Source: Pseudobutyrivibrio sp. (GTDB lineage Bacteria > Bacillota_A > Clostridia > Lachnospirales > Lachnospiraceae). Taken from it: a DNA stretch of 21,748 bases. Under the pieces are notes generated by a model. It was not told where the DNA came from. It did no database searches and saw only the letters and a program-made list of their open reading frames with translations. The stretch lies in the NCBI GenBank assembly GCA_024691465.1, contig JAILNO010000017.1, positions 1-21,748 on the forward strand, read 5' to 3'. Shown here piece by piece: positions 13,770-21,667 of the stretch; position 1 is the first letter of the stretch, and the number at the start of each line of letters is the position of its first letter. Made by a program: the position numbers and the translations under genes.

Positions 13770-13961
13770 GTCACATTGTTCATATTCTAGGCAGGCGCGA
13801 GCAGGGGATACCGTGCCGAGCGTGGGAGGACCTACGCCGGCGGGGTGCTAAAGGTCCAGTGGACCTTTGTTAAGCACCGACCGAAGTGGAAACGGAGACG
13901 ACCCACGCGAAAGTGCGGAGGGTGCCCTGCGGGAGCATGAAAGTTTAGCGGGCAATGTGGC
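13770..13961 (+). ncRNA. Structured RNA element, copy B (unassigned family)
   Basis: It lies in the 263-nt hbd-bcd gap. The closing stem GTCACATTG (13770-13778) with CAATGTGGC (13953-13961) is unrelated in sequence to that of copy A but pairs equally well. Inner stems match copy A with compensatory changes: GCAGGG (13801-13806) with CCCTGC (13925-13930), and GCGTGGG (13820-13826) with CCCACGC (13902-13908). Shared single-stranded signatures are GCGCGAG, CCGAGC, GGACCTAC, CCGGCGGG and GGAGGGTGCCCT. Copy B has an added arm with a hairpin, GGTGCT (13844-13849) with AGCACC (13873-13878) around AAAGGTCC and GGACCTTT. It ends 12 nt before the bcd ribosome site. Confidence 0.78.
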
Positions 13962-13987
13962 ATAAATAAATTAAGGAGATTCAGATC

Positions 13988-15157
13988 ATGGATTTTACAT
14001 TAGATAAGAAGCATGAGATGGCTAGACAGCTGTTCAGAGAATTCGCTCAGAACGAAGTTAAGCCAATGGCTCAGGAAATTGATGAGACAGAGCAGTTCCC
14101 ACGTGAGAACGTAGAGAAAATGATGAAGTACGGTTTCATGGGTATTCCAGTACCAAAGGAGTACGGCGGACAGGGATGTGATGTTCTTACATACATCATG
14201 TGCGTAGAGGAACTTTCAAAGGTTTGCGGTACAACAGGTGTTATTGTTTCAGCACATACATCACTTTGCTGCGATCCTATTCTTACATATGGTACAGAAG
14301 AGCAGAAGCAGAAGTTCTTAGTTCCACTTGCTAGTGGCAAGAAGCTTGGTGCTTTCGCACTTACAGAGCCAGGTGCTGGTACAGATGCACAGGGCGCTCA
14401 GACAAAGGCTGTTGAAGATGGTGATTCTTGGGTACTTAATGGATCAAAGTGCTTCATCACAAACGGTAAAGAGGCAGATATTTACATCGTATTTGCTGTT
14501 ACAGATATCGTTGAGGATGCTAAGGGACGTAAGTCTAAGAAGTTCTCAGCATTCATCGTAGAGAAGGATACACCTGGATTTACATTCGGTACAAAGGAGA
14601 AGAAGATGGGTATCCGTGCTTCTTCTACATACGAGCTTATCTTCCAGGATTGCCGTATTCCAAAGGAGAACCTCCTTGGAGCAAGAGGCAAGGGCTTTGG
14701 TATCGCTATGCACACACTTGATGGTGGACGTATTGGTATCGCTGCTCAGGCTCTTGGTATTGGCGAGGGTTCAATCGATGCAACAATCGATTTCGTAAAG
14801 GAAAGAAAGCAGTTTGGTCGTCCAATCGCTGCATTCCAGAATACATCATTCCAGCTTGCTGATATGAAGGCTCGCATGGATGCTGCTAAGTACCTTGTTT
14901 ACAAGGCTGCTTGCACAAAGGATCAGTACTACATTGATCACAAGACAAGCTACTCTGTAGAGGCTGCTGAAGCTAAGTTATTCGCTGCAGAGGCTGCTAT
15001 GGCTGTAACTACAAAGGCTGTTCAGCTTCACGGTGGTTATGGTTATACAAGAGAGTACGACGTTGAGCGTATGATGCGTGACGCAAAGATCACAGAGATT
15101 TACGAAGGAACATCAGAGGTTCAGAGAATGGTTATCTCTGGATCAATGCTCAGATAA
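13988..15157 (+). CDS. bcd: Butyryl-CoA dehydrogenase
   Basis: A 389-residue FAD acyl-CoA dehydrogenase that reduces crotonyl-CoA to butyryl-CoA. With EtfAB it forms the bifurcating complex that also reduces ferredoxin. The N-terminal helical domain begins MDFTLDKKHEMARQLF; the flavin-binding ALTEPGAGTDAQGAQT (about 125-140) follows. The catalytic base is Glu373 in TEIYEGTSEVQRM. Highly biased codons match the rest of the operon. AAGGAG lies before the ATG, and RNA copy B sits immediately upstream. etfB follows after 35 nt. Confidence 0.96.
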   Translation: MDFTLDKKHEMARQLFREFAQNEVKPMAQEIDETEQFPRENVEKMMKYGFMGIPVPKEYGGQGCDVLTYIMCVEELSKVCGTTGVIVSAHTSLCCDPILTYGTEEQKQKFLVPLASGKKLGAFALTEPGAGTDAQGAQTKAVEDGDSWVLNGSKCFITNGKEADIYIVFAVTDIVEDAKGRKSKKFSAFIVEKDTPGFTFGTKEKKMGIRASSTYELIFQDCRIPKENLLGARGKGFGIAMHTLDGGRIGIAAQALGIGEGSIDATIDFVKERKQFGRPIAAFQNTSFQLADMKARMDAAKYLVYKAACTKDQYYIDHKTSYSVEAAEAKLFAAEAAMAVTTKAVQLHGGYGYTREYDVERMMRDAKITEIYEGTSEVQRMVISGSMLR

Positions 15158-15192
15158 TAATATTTAGTAGCATATAAAAGGAGATTAAATAC

Positions 15193-15975
15193 ATGAATAT
15201 CGTAGTATGTATTAAACAGGTTCCTGATACAAAGGGTGGCGTAAAGTTTAACCCAGATGGAACTCTTGATAGAGCAGCAATGCTTGCAATTATGAATCCA
15301 GATGACAAGGCAGGTCTTGAGGCTGCTCTTCGTATCAAGGATGCAAATGGTGCAAAGGTAACAGTAGTAACAATGGGTCTTCCAAAGGCTGATGATATGC
15401 TTCGTGAAGCTCTTGCAATGGGAGCAGATGAGGCCATCCTTATCACAGATAGAAGACTTGGTGGTGCTGACACATGGGCAACATCATCAACAATCGCTGC
15501 AGGTCTTAGAAACCTTGATTACGATTTAGTAATCACAGGTCGTCAGGCTATCGATGGCGATACAGCTCAGGTTGGTCCACAGATCGCTGAGCACCTTGGT
15601 CTTCCAGTTATTTCATACGCTGAGGACATTAAGGTAGAAGGAAACAACGTAATCGTACAGAGACAGTACGAGGATAGATATCACGAGATCAAGGCTCAGA
15701 TGCCATGTCTTATCACAGCACTTGCTGAGTTAAATGAAGCTCGTTATATGACTCCAGGCGGAATCTTCGATGCTTTCGATAAGGAAGTTACAGTTTGGGG
15801 TAGAGATGATCTTAAGGATCTTGATGACGCTAACATCGGTCTTGCTGGTTCTCCAACAAAGATCGCTAAGGCATCAGACAAAGTACGTAAGGGCGCTGGC
15901 GAGAAGGTAGCTCTTGACCCTAAGGAGTCAGTAGACTACATCGTTGGCAAGCTTAAAGAAAAGCATGTAATTTAA
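15193..15975 (+). CDS. etfB: Electron transfer flavoprotein, beta subunit
   Basis: A 260-residue subunit carrying the nucleotide-binding fold (start MNIVVCIKQVPDTKGGVKF). It has NPDDKAGLEAALRIKD (36-51) and ITGRQAIDGDTAQVGPQIAE (about 114-133), typical of the EtfB group found with clostridial Bcd. In that group the beta-subunit FAD is the bifurcating flavin, taking electrons from NADH. AAAGGAG precedes the ATG. etfA follows after 16 nt. Confidence 0.95.
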   Translation: MNIVVCIKQVPDTKGGVKFNPDGTLDRAAMLAIMNPDDKAGLEAALRIKDANGAKVTVVTMGLPKADDMLREALAMGADEAILITDRRLGGADTWATSSTIAAGLRNLDYDLVITGRQAIDGDTAQVGPQIAEHLGLPVISYAEDIKVEGNNVIVQRQYEDRYHEIKAQMPCLITALAELNEARYMTPGGIFDAFDKEVTVWGRDDLKDLDDANIGLAGSPTKIAKASDKVRKGAGEKVALDPKESVDYIVGKLKEKHVI

Positions 15976-15991
15976 TAAGGAGGCAAAAAGA

Positions 15992-17035
15992 ATGTCATTA
16001 GAAGAATATAAGGGCGTAGCTATATTCGCTCAGCAGGTTGATAATAAACTTAGCTCAATTGCCTTCGAACTTATCGGCAAGGCACATGAGCTTGCAGCAG
16101 ATTTAGGAACAGACGTAACAGCAGTAGTACTTGGTAAGGGCATCGCAAATCTTGCAGATGAGCTTGGCGAGTATGGTGCAGATAAGGTTGTTGTTATCGA
16201 TGATCCAGCACTTGAGACATATCGTACAGAGCCATATGCACAGGCTCTTGCAGCTTATATTAATGAGTACAAGCCAGAGATCATGCTTGTTGGTGCAACA
16301 GCAATCGGTCGTGATCTCGGCCCTACAGTTTCAGCTAGAGTAGCAACAGGTCTTACAGCTGACTGTACATCACTTGAGATTGGTGATTTCCCACTCGTAG
16401 CTAGAGAGGGTCAGGAGCAGAAGCATAATCAGCTTCTTATGACTCGTCCAGCATTCGGTGGTAACACAATCGCTACAATCGCATGCCCAGACAACCGTCC
16501 ACAGATGGCTACAGTTCGTCCTGGTGTTATGCAGAAGCTTGAGAAGCAGGCTGGCCGCAAGGCAGAAGTTATTAACTACAATCCAGAGATCAAGGAGAAC
16601 AACAAGTTCGTTGAGATCCTTAACATCGTTAAGAATGTATCTACAGCAGTAGATATCATGGATGCTAAGATCCTCGTTTCTGGTGGTCGTGGTGTTGGAA
16701 CACCTGAGAACTTCAAGCTTCTCGATGATCTTGCAGAGGTACTTGGTGGTACAGTATCTTGCTCACGTGCAGTAGTAGATGCTGGTTGGAAGCCAAAGGA
16801 TCTTCAGGTAGGTCAGACAGGTAAGACTGTTCGTCCTAACGTATACTTTGCTATCGGTATTTCTGGAGCAATCCAGCATACAGCAGGTATGGAAGAGTCA
16901 GATATCATCATCGCTATCAACAAGGATGAGACAGCTCCTATCTTTGATGTAGCTGATTACGGTATCGTTGGAGATCTTAATAAGATCGTTCCTGCACTTA
17001 CAGAGGCTCTTAAGGCTGAGTTAGCTAACAAGTAA
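15992..17035 (+). CDS. etfA: Electron transfer flavoprotein, alpha subunit
   Basis: A 347-residue partner of EtfB. The N-terminal half is an Etf fold; the C-terminal FAD domain (about 225-340) shows VSGGRGVGTPENF, VGQTGKTVRPNVYFAIGISG and IIIAINKDETAPIF. It passes electrons between the bifurcating flavin and Bcd. It has no extra N-terminal ferredoxin domain. It is the last gene of the butyrate operon, followed by a hairpin at 17121-17150. Confidence 0.95.
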   Translation: MSLEEYKGVAIFAQQVDNKLSSIAFELIGKAHELAADLGTDVTAVVLGKGIANLADELGEYGADKVVVIDDPALETYRTEPYAQALAAYINEYKPEIMLVGATAIGRDLGPTVSARVATGLTADCTSLEIGDFPLVAREGQEQKHNQLLMTRPAFGGNTIATIACPDNRPQMATVRPGVMQKLEKQAGRKAEVINYNPEIKENNKFVEILNIVKNVSTAVDIMDAKILVSGGRGVGTPENFKLLDDLAEVLGGTVSCSRAVVDAGWKPKDLQVGQTGKTVRPNVYFAIGISGAIQHTAGMEESDIIIAINKDETAPIFDVADYGIVGDLNKIVPALTEALKAELANK

Positions 17036-17120
17036 GAGCTGATGTATTATCACATTTAAGGCAATATCTATACTTTCATAAGTTTAGATTTTTCCTATAA
17101 TTTCTTTCTTTAATTTTTTA

Positions 17121-17150
17121 TAAGGGCGAGTCCTGCGGGGCTCGCCCTTA
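17121..17150 (+). terminator. Hairpin after etfA, likely operon end
   Basis: TAAGGGCGAG (17121-17130) pairs perfectly with CTCGCCCTTA (17141-17150); the inner TCCTGCGGGG adds two G-C pairs. The T-run after it is weak (GCATTTG), so it may stabilise the mRNA end or terminate imperfectly. Confidence 0.65.
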
Positions 17151-17173
17151 GCATTTGTAAATTTAAGTTGTAT

Positions 17174-17201
17174 TTGATTTATACAGGAAAAGTGATAGAA
17201 T
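17174..17201 (+). promoter_or_regulatory. Predicted promoter giving a leaderless MATE mRNA
   Basis: TTGATT (17174-17179), a 16-nt spacer and TAGAAT (17196-17201). The ATG of the MATE gene begins only 6 nt after the -10 element, so transcription should start at or within a base or two of the start codon. No ribosome site is present before that ATG. Confidence 0.6.
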
Positions 17202-17207
17202 CATCCT

Positions 17208-18572
17208 ATGAATAATTCAAACAAAATAGACATGACACATGGCCCGCTCTTGGGCAAACTTATTATTTTTACACTTCCAATCATCGCATCAGGTGTTCTC
17301 CAACTCTTATTTAATGCAGCTGATGTAATTGTGGTGGGTCGTTTCGCAGGAGAGGCATCCCTTGCAGCGGTTGGTTCCACATCATCCCTTATTAATCTCA
17401 TGACTAACTTATTCATAGGAGTCTCTGTAGGTGCTAATGTATGCGCCGCACAGTTCTTCGGTGCAGGCCATGAGGAGGATGTTAAGAAGACAGTTCATAC
17501 AAGCGTAGCTTTTTCCCTTATATGCGGTATTATACTTATATTCATCGGAGTATTCGGCGCTAGACCTATGCTAGAGCTTATGGGCTCTCCTGAGGACGTT
17601 ATAGGCCTTGCAGCGCTGTATGTACGTGTTTACTTTATAGCAATGCCAGCTATCATGCTATACAACTTCCTTGCGGCTATTTTGAGGGCTTCAGGGGATA
17701 CTACACATCCGCTTATATTCCTTACTATTGCAGGTGTAGTTAATGTACTTATGAATCTATTCCTTGTAATAGTACTTGATATGGGAGTGGCTGGTGTAGC
17801 AATTGCTACAGTTACCTCTAATTACATATCTTGCGGTATGCTGGTGACCTTCTTTATGAGACAGGAGGATGTGCTTAGGCTGCATCCTAGCCAGATTAGG
17901 ATAGATGGCAGGATTCTTAAGAAGATAGTCAGGATAGGATTGCCTGCAGGAGTGCAAGGTACTGTATTCTCGCTATCGAATGTAGTTATTCAATCGTCAA
18001 TTAATTCTTTCGGTACTGCTGTAATCGCTGGTTCGTCAGCAGCATCTAGTATCGAGGGATTCGTATATGTATCTATGAACTCAGTATCTCAGACCACAGT
18101 TACCTTTGTAGGTCAGAACTACGGAGCAGGCGATGAGGGCCGAGTTAAGAGAGTTATATTCGAGAGCTTAGGTATAGTTACGTTCGTAGGCCTATTAATG
18201 GGGAATCTGGCCTACTTCTTCGCTGAGCCATTACTCGGAATATACACCGAGAGTGCTGATGCTATAGCAGCTGGCACCCTGCGTCTATTCTGGGTTTGCT
18301 GCCCATATTTCCTTTGTGGAATCATGGATACACTAACCGGCGGCCTTAGAGGATTGGGGCGTTCCACACTTCCTATGATAGTGTCGCTCCTAGGTGCTTG
18401 TGCCACTAGATTGATCTGGATTGCAACTTATTTCCAGAGTCATCATACTGAGGCAGTGTTATTTTTCTCTTACCCAGGCAGCTGGTTACTCACATTGTCA
18501 GTACATAGTATATGTTTGGCCATTGTATACCGTAATTGGGTCAAGAGTAAGAGTTCTTCAATCAGGATTTAA
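17208..18572 (+). CDS. MATE family multidrug/Na+ (or H+) antiporter
   Basis: A 454-residue inner-membrane exporter with about 12 hydrophobic segments in two similar halves. The start, MTHGPLLGKLIIFTLPIIAS, with FNAADVIVVGRFAG in the first half, is typical of the MATE family, as is FVGQNYGAG in the second half (about 301-309). These pumps move cationic or aromatic compounds out in exchange for Na+ or H+. A GH2 glycosidase follows after 21 nt, so a link to glycosylated compounds is possible but unproven. Codon use (AGG, CTA, ATA) differs sharply from the butyrate genes. The ATG has no ribosome site and sits just after a -10 element. Confidence 0.9.
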   Translation: MNNSNKIDMTHGPLLGKLIIFTLPIIASGVLQLLFNAADVIVVGRFAGEASLAAVGSTSSLINLMTNLFIGVSVGANVCAAQFFGAGHEEDVKKTVHTSVAFSLICGIILIFIGVFGARPMLELMGSPEDVIGLAALYVRVYFIAMPAIMLYNFLAAILRASGDTTHPLIFLTIAGVVNVLMNLFLVIVLDMGVAGVAIATVTSNYISCGMLVTFFMRQEDVLRLHPSQIRIDGRILKKIVRIGLPAGVQGTVFSLSNVVIQSSINSFGTAVIAGSSAASSIEGFVYVSMNSVSQTTVTFVGQNYGAGDEGRVKRVIFESLGIVTFVGLLMGNLAYFFAEPLLGIYTESADAIAAGTLRLFWVCCPYFLCGIMDTLTGGLRGLGRSTLPMIVSLLGACATRLIWIATYFQSHHTEAVLFFSYPGSWLLTLSVHSICLAIVYRNWVKSKSSSIRI

Positions 18573-18593
18573 CTTAATATTGGGAGGGGAATT

Positions 18594-20348
18594 ATGGATT
18601 GGAAAGGTATTTTTACAGCTATTAGTAAGCCGGATAAGGATGCGGCTACTTACGAACTGAATACAGATTATAAATTCGAGGGACTACAGGAATATCCACG
18701 TCCACAATTGCAGCGCAAGTCATACATTAATCTGAATGGTACTTGGAACTATAGGATTATAGATGGCAAGGGCAAGCAGTGTGAGCAGGGGGATATCGTA
18801 GTCCCTTTTTCACCTGAAGCCAGGCTATCAGGCACTAGTGGACACACGCTTCTTTCAGATGAGACTCTTGAGTATACGAAGGTCTTCACCATCGATAAAG
18901 TGAAGAAGACCAAGCACCTAATCTTACATTTCGGAGCAGTGGATCAGGTGTCACAGGTGTGGCTTAATGGCATCAATCTAGGGATGCATGAGGGAGGATA
19001 CACATCTTTCTCCTACGATATAAGTGACTATGTCCAGGAGGGTGATAATGAGCTCAAGGTCAAGGTGCGAGATTACACAGATAAGGTGGGCTATGCCAGG
19101 GGTAAGCAGTGCATAGAGCCTTCAGGCATGTGGTACAGCGCCCAGAGCGGTATCTGGCAGACTGTATGGATGGAGTGGGTACCTAAGGCCTATGTGACGG
19201 AGCTTAGACTTATGCCTGATATCGATCATGACAAGCTAGAGATGATACTCAAGGTGTCAGAACTCAAGGGCCAGGTTAGTATTGAATCATCTAATCCAGA
19301 TTTAATTAACGAATATTCTGTTGATAAAATACAGGATGACAAGCTGTATGTGACAGTTAAGCTTAATGATTATGAGCTGTGGACACCTGAGAAGCCTACA
19401 CTGTATTTCCTTAACGTAGAATATGGTAAGGATAGTTTCTGTACATACTTTGCCATGCGACATTTCGGCGTGGGCAAGGATGACAAGGGGATTCCTAGGC
19501 TCACTCTCAACCACAAGCCTTATTTCATGAATGGAGTGCTGGATCAGGGTTACTATCCTGAGTCCCTTATGACACCTCCTTCAGATCAGGCCATGGTCCA
19601 TGATATTGAGATGATCAAGGGGCTGGGCTTTAATATGATTCGCAAGCACTGCAAGGTGGAGCCTATGAGATGGTACTTCCATTGCGACAGAATAGGCATG
19701 ATAGTATGGCAGGATATTGTAAATGGCGGTACTAAGTACGATATGAATATGATCTGCAATGTTCCGACTGTTGTTCGTCCTTTTGGCAATGCTAAGGATA
19801 AGAATCGTCTCTTTCTCAGGTTCACAGGCAGGACCACTGAGAAGTCCAAGGAAGTGTGGTACAAGGAGTGCCAGGAGATTATGAAGCAGCTTATCTCGGT
19901 TCCATGCATAGGCCAGTGGTGTCTATTCAATGAGGGCTGGGGACAGTTCGACTCCAGGACATGCCTTGAGTACGCTAGGAATATCGATGATTCCAGACCT
20001 ATAGATGCAGCCTCAGGCTGGTTCCACGAGAATTGTGGAGACGTGTTCTCGGAGCATATATACTTCGAGGAATTCAAGGTGAAGCCATCCATTAGACCAT
20101 ACGTAATATCAGAGTATGGTGGCTTCTCTCTCAAGGTGGGCAATCATGTAAAAAGAGACGCAATATACGGCTATAAGAAATACAGTCAGCCTAAGGACTT
20201 GCAGGACGCCTACGACGAATTAATGGGCAAAATAAAGTCCCTGGAGGACCAGGGACTAAGTGGCGCTGTATTTACTCAAGCTACTGATATAGAAGATGAG
20301 CTCAATGGCCTCATGACTTATGACAGGAAGGTGCAAAAGCTTTATTAA
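18594..20348 (+). CDS. Glycoside hydrolase family 2 (beta-galactosidase/beta-glucuronidase-like)
   Basis: A 584-residue glycosidase without a signal peptide, so cytosolic. Domains in order are a jelly-roll sugar-binding domain (about 40-195, LNGTWNYRI, then VWLNGINLGMHEGGY), an immunoglobulin-like domain (about 200-300) and a TIM-barrel catalytic domain (about 305-584). The acid/base is Glu447 (LFNEGWGQFD) and the nucleophile Glu507 (VISEYGGF). GH2 enzymes remove beta-linked galactose, glucuronate or mannose; the substrate is not readable here. It is shorter than LacZ (over 1,000 residues). GGGAGGGG precedes the ATG. Its 3' end overlaps the convergent exporter gene by 38 nt. A short stretch near 19271-19330 is more AT-rich than the rest. 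Confidence 0.9.
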   Translation: MDWKGIFTAISKPDKDAATYELNTDYKFEGLQEYPRPQLQRKSYINLNGTWNYRIIDGKGKQCEQGDIVVPFSPEARLSGTSGHTLLSDETLEYTKVFTIDKVKKTKHLILHFGAVDQVSQVWLNGINLGMHEGGYTSFSYDISDYVQEGDNELKVKVRDYTDKVGYARGKQCIEPSGMWYSAQSGIWQTVWMEWVPKAYVTELRLMPDIDHDKLEMILKVSELKGQVSIESSNPDLINEYSVDKIQDDKLYVTVKLNDYELWTPEKPTLYFLNVEYGKDSFCTYFAMRHFGVGKDDKGIPRLTLNHKPYFMNGVLDQGYYPESLMTPPSDQAMVHDIEMIKGLGFNMIRKHCKVEPMRWYFHCDRIGMIVWQDIVNGGTKYDMNMICNVPTVVRPFGNAKDKNRLFLRFTGRTTEKSKEVWYKECQEIMKQLISVPCIGQWCLFNEGWGQFDSRTCLEYARNIDDSRPIDAASGWFHENCGDVFSEHIYFEEFKVKPSIRPYVISEYGGFSLKVGNHVKRDAIYGYKKYSQPKDLQDAYDELMGKIKSLEDQGLSGAVFTQATDIEDELNGLMTYDRKVQKLY

Positions 20349-20769
20349 ACCAGCTCTGTGGAAAGGCCATTCCGAAGATGATACCCATTACGATGGCTCC
20401 GGCTGTCTTAATAGTAGATAGACCGTAGCTGCTGAAGGTATCCATCTCATTCATAATTAAATAGTACGAAGTATAATAGATTCCGGCACCAGGTACCAGT
20501 GGGAATATCCCAGCAATCAGGTATATGGTGGCGGGATTCTTACGTCTAGCGGCCAGTGATCTGGAGAATAGAGTAAGTACGAAGGAACCTAGCACATTGC
20601 CTAGTGTAGGGGCTCCCATAAGTGTGCTTACTATAGAGTATAGTATCCAGCCGATGGCTCCAGAGATGCCGCAATATATTAGCTCTGACTTAGGAGCTGA
20701 GAATAGTATGGCGAATGCAATAGTAGCAATGGTTGCCACTATGAATTCCACAATGAAATTAGCAATCAT
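20311..20769 (-). CDS. Threonine/serine exporter, C-terminal subunit (ThrE_2 type)
   Basis: A 152-residue membrane protein with about four to five helices, matching the C-terminal half of ThrE exporters. GIFPLVPGAGIYYTSYYLI (about 97-115) is the family signature. It works with the neighbouring ThrE_1 protein to export small amino acids; single-chain versions fuse both parts. Its ATG overlaps the stop codon of the upstream gene by 1 nt (TAATG). The ribosome site GGAGGTG lies 11 nt upstream, inside that gene's last codons, so coupling is expected. Its 3' end overlaps the GH2 gene. Confidence 0.88.
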   Translation of the reverse strand: MIANFIVEFIVATIATIAFAILFSAPKSELIYCGISGAIGWILYSIVSTLMGAPTLGNVLGSFVLTLFSRSLAARRKNPATIYLIAGIFPLVPGAGIYYTSYYLIMNEMDTFSSYGLSTIKTAGAIVMGIIFGMAFPQSWFNKAFAPSCHKS

Positions 20770-21542
20770 TATATATATGCACCTCCTACGAAATTAGCCA
20801 AAGTAATGATGATTCCCACGCCTACAGCTATACAGAAGGCTGTAAGAAGTGCATCTATCATACGAATAGAGCCTGAGAGATAATCACTGTTGATGAAATC
20901 TCTGATACTGTTGGTAAGTGGAATACCAGGGACGAGAGGCATGATACCTCCGATGATAATCTTATCATAGTGCACTGGTAATCCAGAGAAGTGCATAAGT
21001 ATAGCAATGATTGATACTACCATGCTTGCTAATACATTAGTAACTGTCTTAGAGTTGTGCATCCTGCTCTCAAGATATAGGAAGAGCTTCAGGATGACTC
21101 CCACTATAGTAGCCATGGCTGCATCTAGTGGTGTACCACCGAATAGATATGCGAAGCCTCCGCATCCGATGCCAGCAGCAATAACTGATATAGGCATATT
21201 GTACGGTGGAATGTGCTTGCATTCCTCTAGCTTAACCCAGGCTTCCTCAATAGTAATCTCCTTAGCGCAGACTGATCTGCACAGGCTGTTTAACGCAGCG
21301 ATTCTGCCCAGCTGCATAGGGTACATAGGTACATGTCTAATCATGGAGGTGCCATGGGCGGTTACTTCCTCTGCACTGGCGAATATGCCATTGCTTAATA
21401 CATACACATCACAGTCTGTGATCTCGTACGAATTGAGTATAGCCAGTACGCTGTCCTCTACTCGATAGACTTCGGCTCCGTTTCTAAGTAGGATGTCTCC
21501 TAACTCCACTGCGAAGCTCAGTACTTTCTTGGTGTCATTCAT
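20769..21542 (-). CDS. Threonine/serine exporter, N-terminal subunit (ThrE_1, DUF1212 type)
   Basis: A 257-residue protein. The N-terminal soluble part (about 1-110) begins with VLSFAVELGDILLRNGAEVY and includes YRVEDSVLAIL; about five helices follow. The signature IIIGGIMPLVPGIPLTNSIR (about 195-214) is the conserved channel-side motif of ThrE exporters. Together with the next gene it makes a complete two-part exporter. GAGGATAAGG precedes the ATG. A good minus-strand promoter lies at 21576-21604. Confidence 0.9.
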   Translation of the reverse strand: MNDTKKVLSFAVELGDILLRNGAEVYRVEDSVLAILNSYEITDCDVYVLSNGIFASAEEVTAHGTSMIRHVPMYPMQLGRIAALNSLCRSVCAKEITIEEAWVKLEECKHIPPYNMPISVIAAGIGCGGFAYLFGGTPLDAAMATIVGVILKLFLYLESRMHNSKTVTNVLASMVVSIIAILMHFSGLPVHYDKIIIGGIMPLVPGIPLTNSIRDFINSDYLSGSIRMIDALLTAFCIAVGVGIIITLANFVGGAYI

Positions 21543-21575
21543 ACCTTATCCTCACCGAAATTTATTCTACACTTG

Positions 21576-21604
21576 ATTATCTATTATAAATTGTATTTTT
21601 TCAA
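21576..21604 (-). promoter_or_regulatory. Predicted promoter of the threonine/serine exporter genes
   Basis: On the minus strand TTGAAA (21599-21604), a 17-nt spacer and GATAAT (21576-21581). Each hexamer matches 5 of 6 consensus bases. The start would be near 21569, giving a leader of about 27 nt. Confidence 0.65.
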
Positions 21605-21658
21605 CCAATTGTTTATCCTTCATAATTTTTCTCTTTGTAATTGTAACTTATGTACATA

Positions 21659-21667
21659 TGTGGATAA
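21659..21667 (-). other. Perfect DnaA box
   Basis: TGTGGATAA is the reverse complement of the consensus TTATCCACA. It lies in an AT-rich non-coding stretch (21543-21748). A weaker TTATCC-start site occurs near 21613. One perfect box can arise by chance or regulate a gene; an origin would need a cluster, and the window ends here. Confidence 0.5.

Noticed and set aside
19586..20143. 185-codon open frame on the minus strand inside the GH2 gene
   Set aside because: It overlaps the catalytic region of GH2 and shows no family motif or ribosome site.
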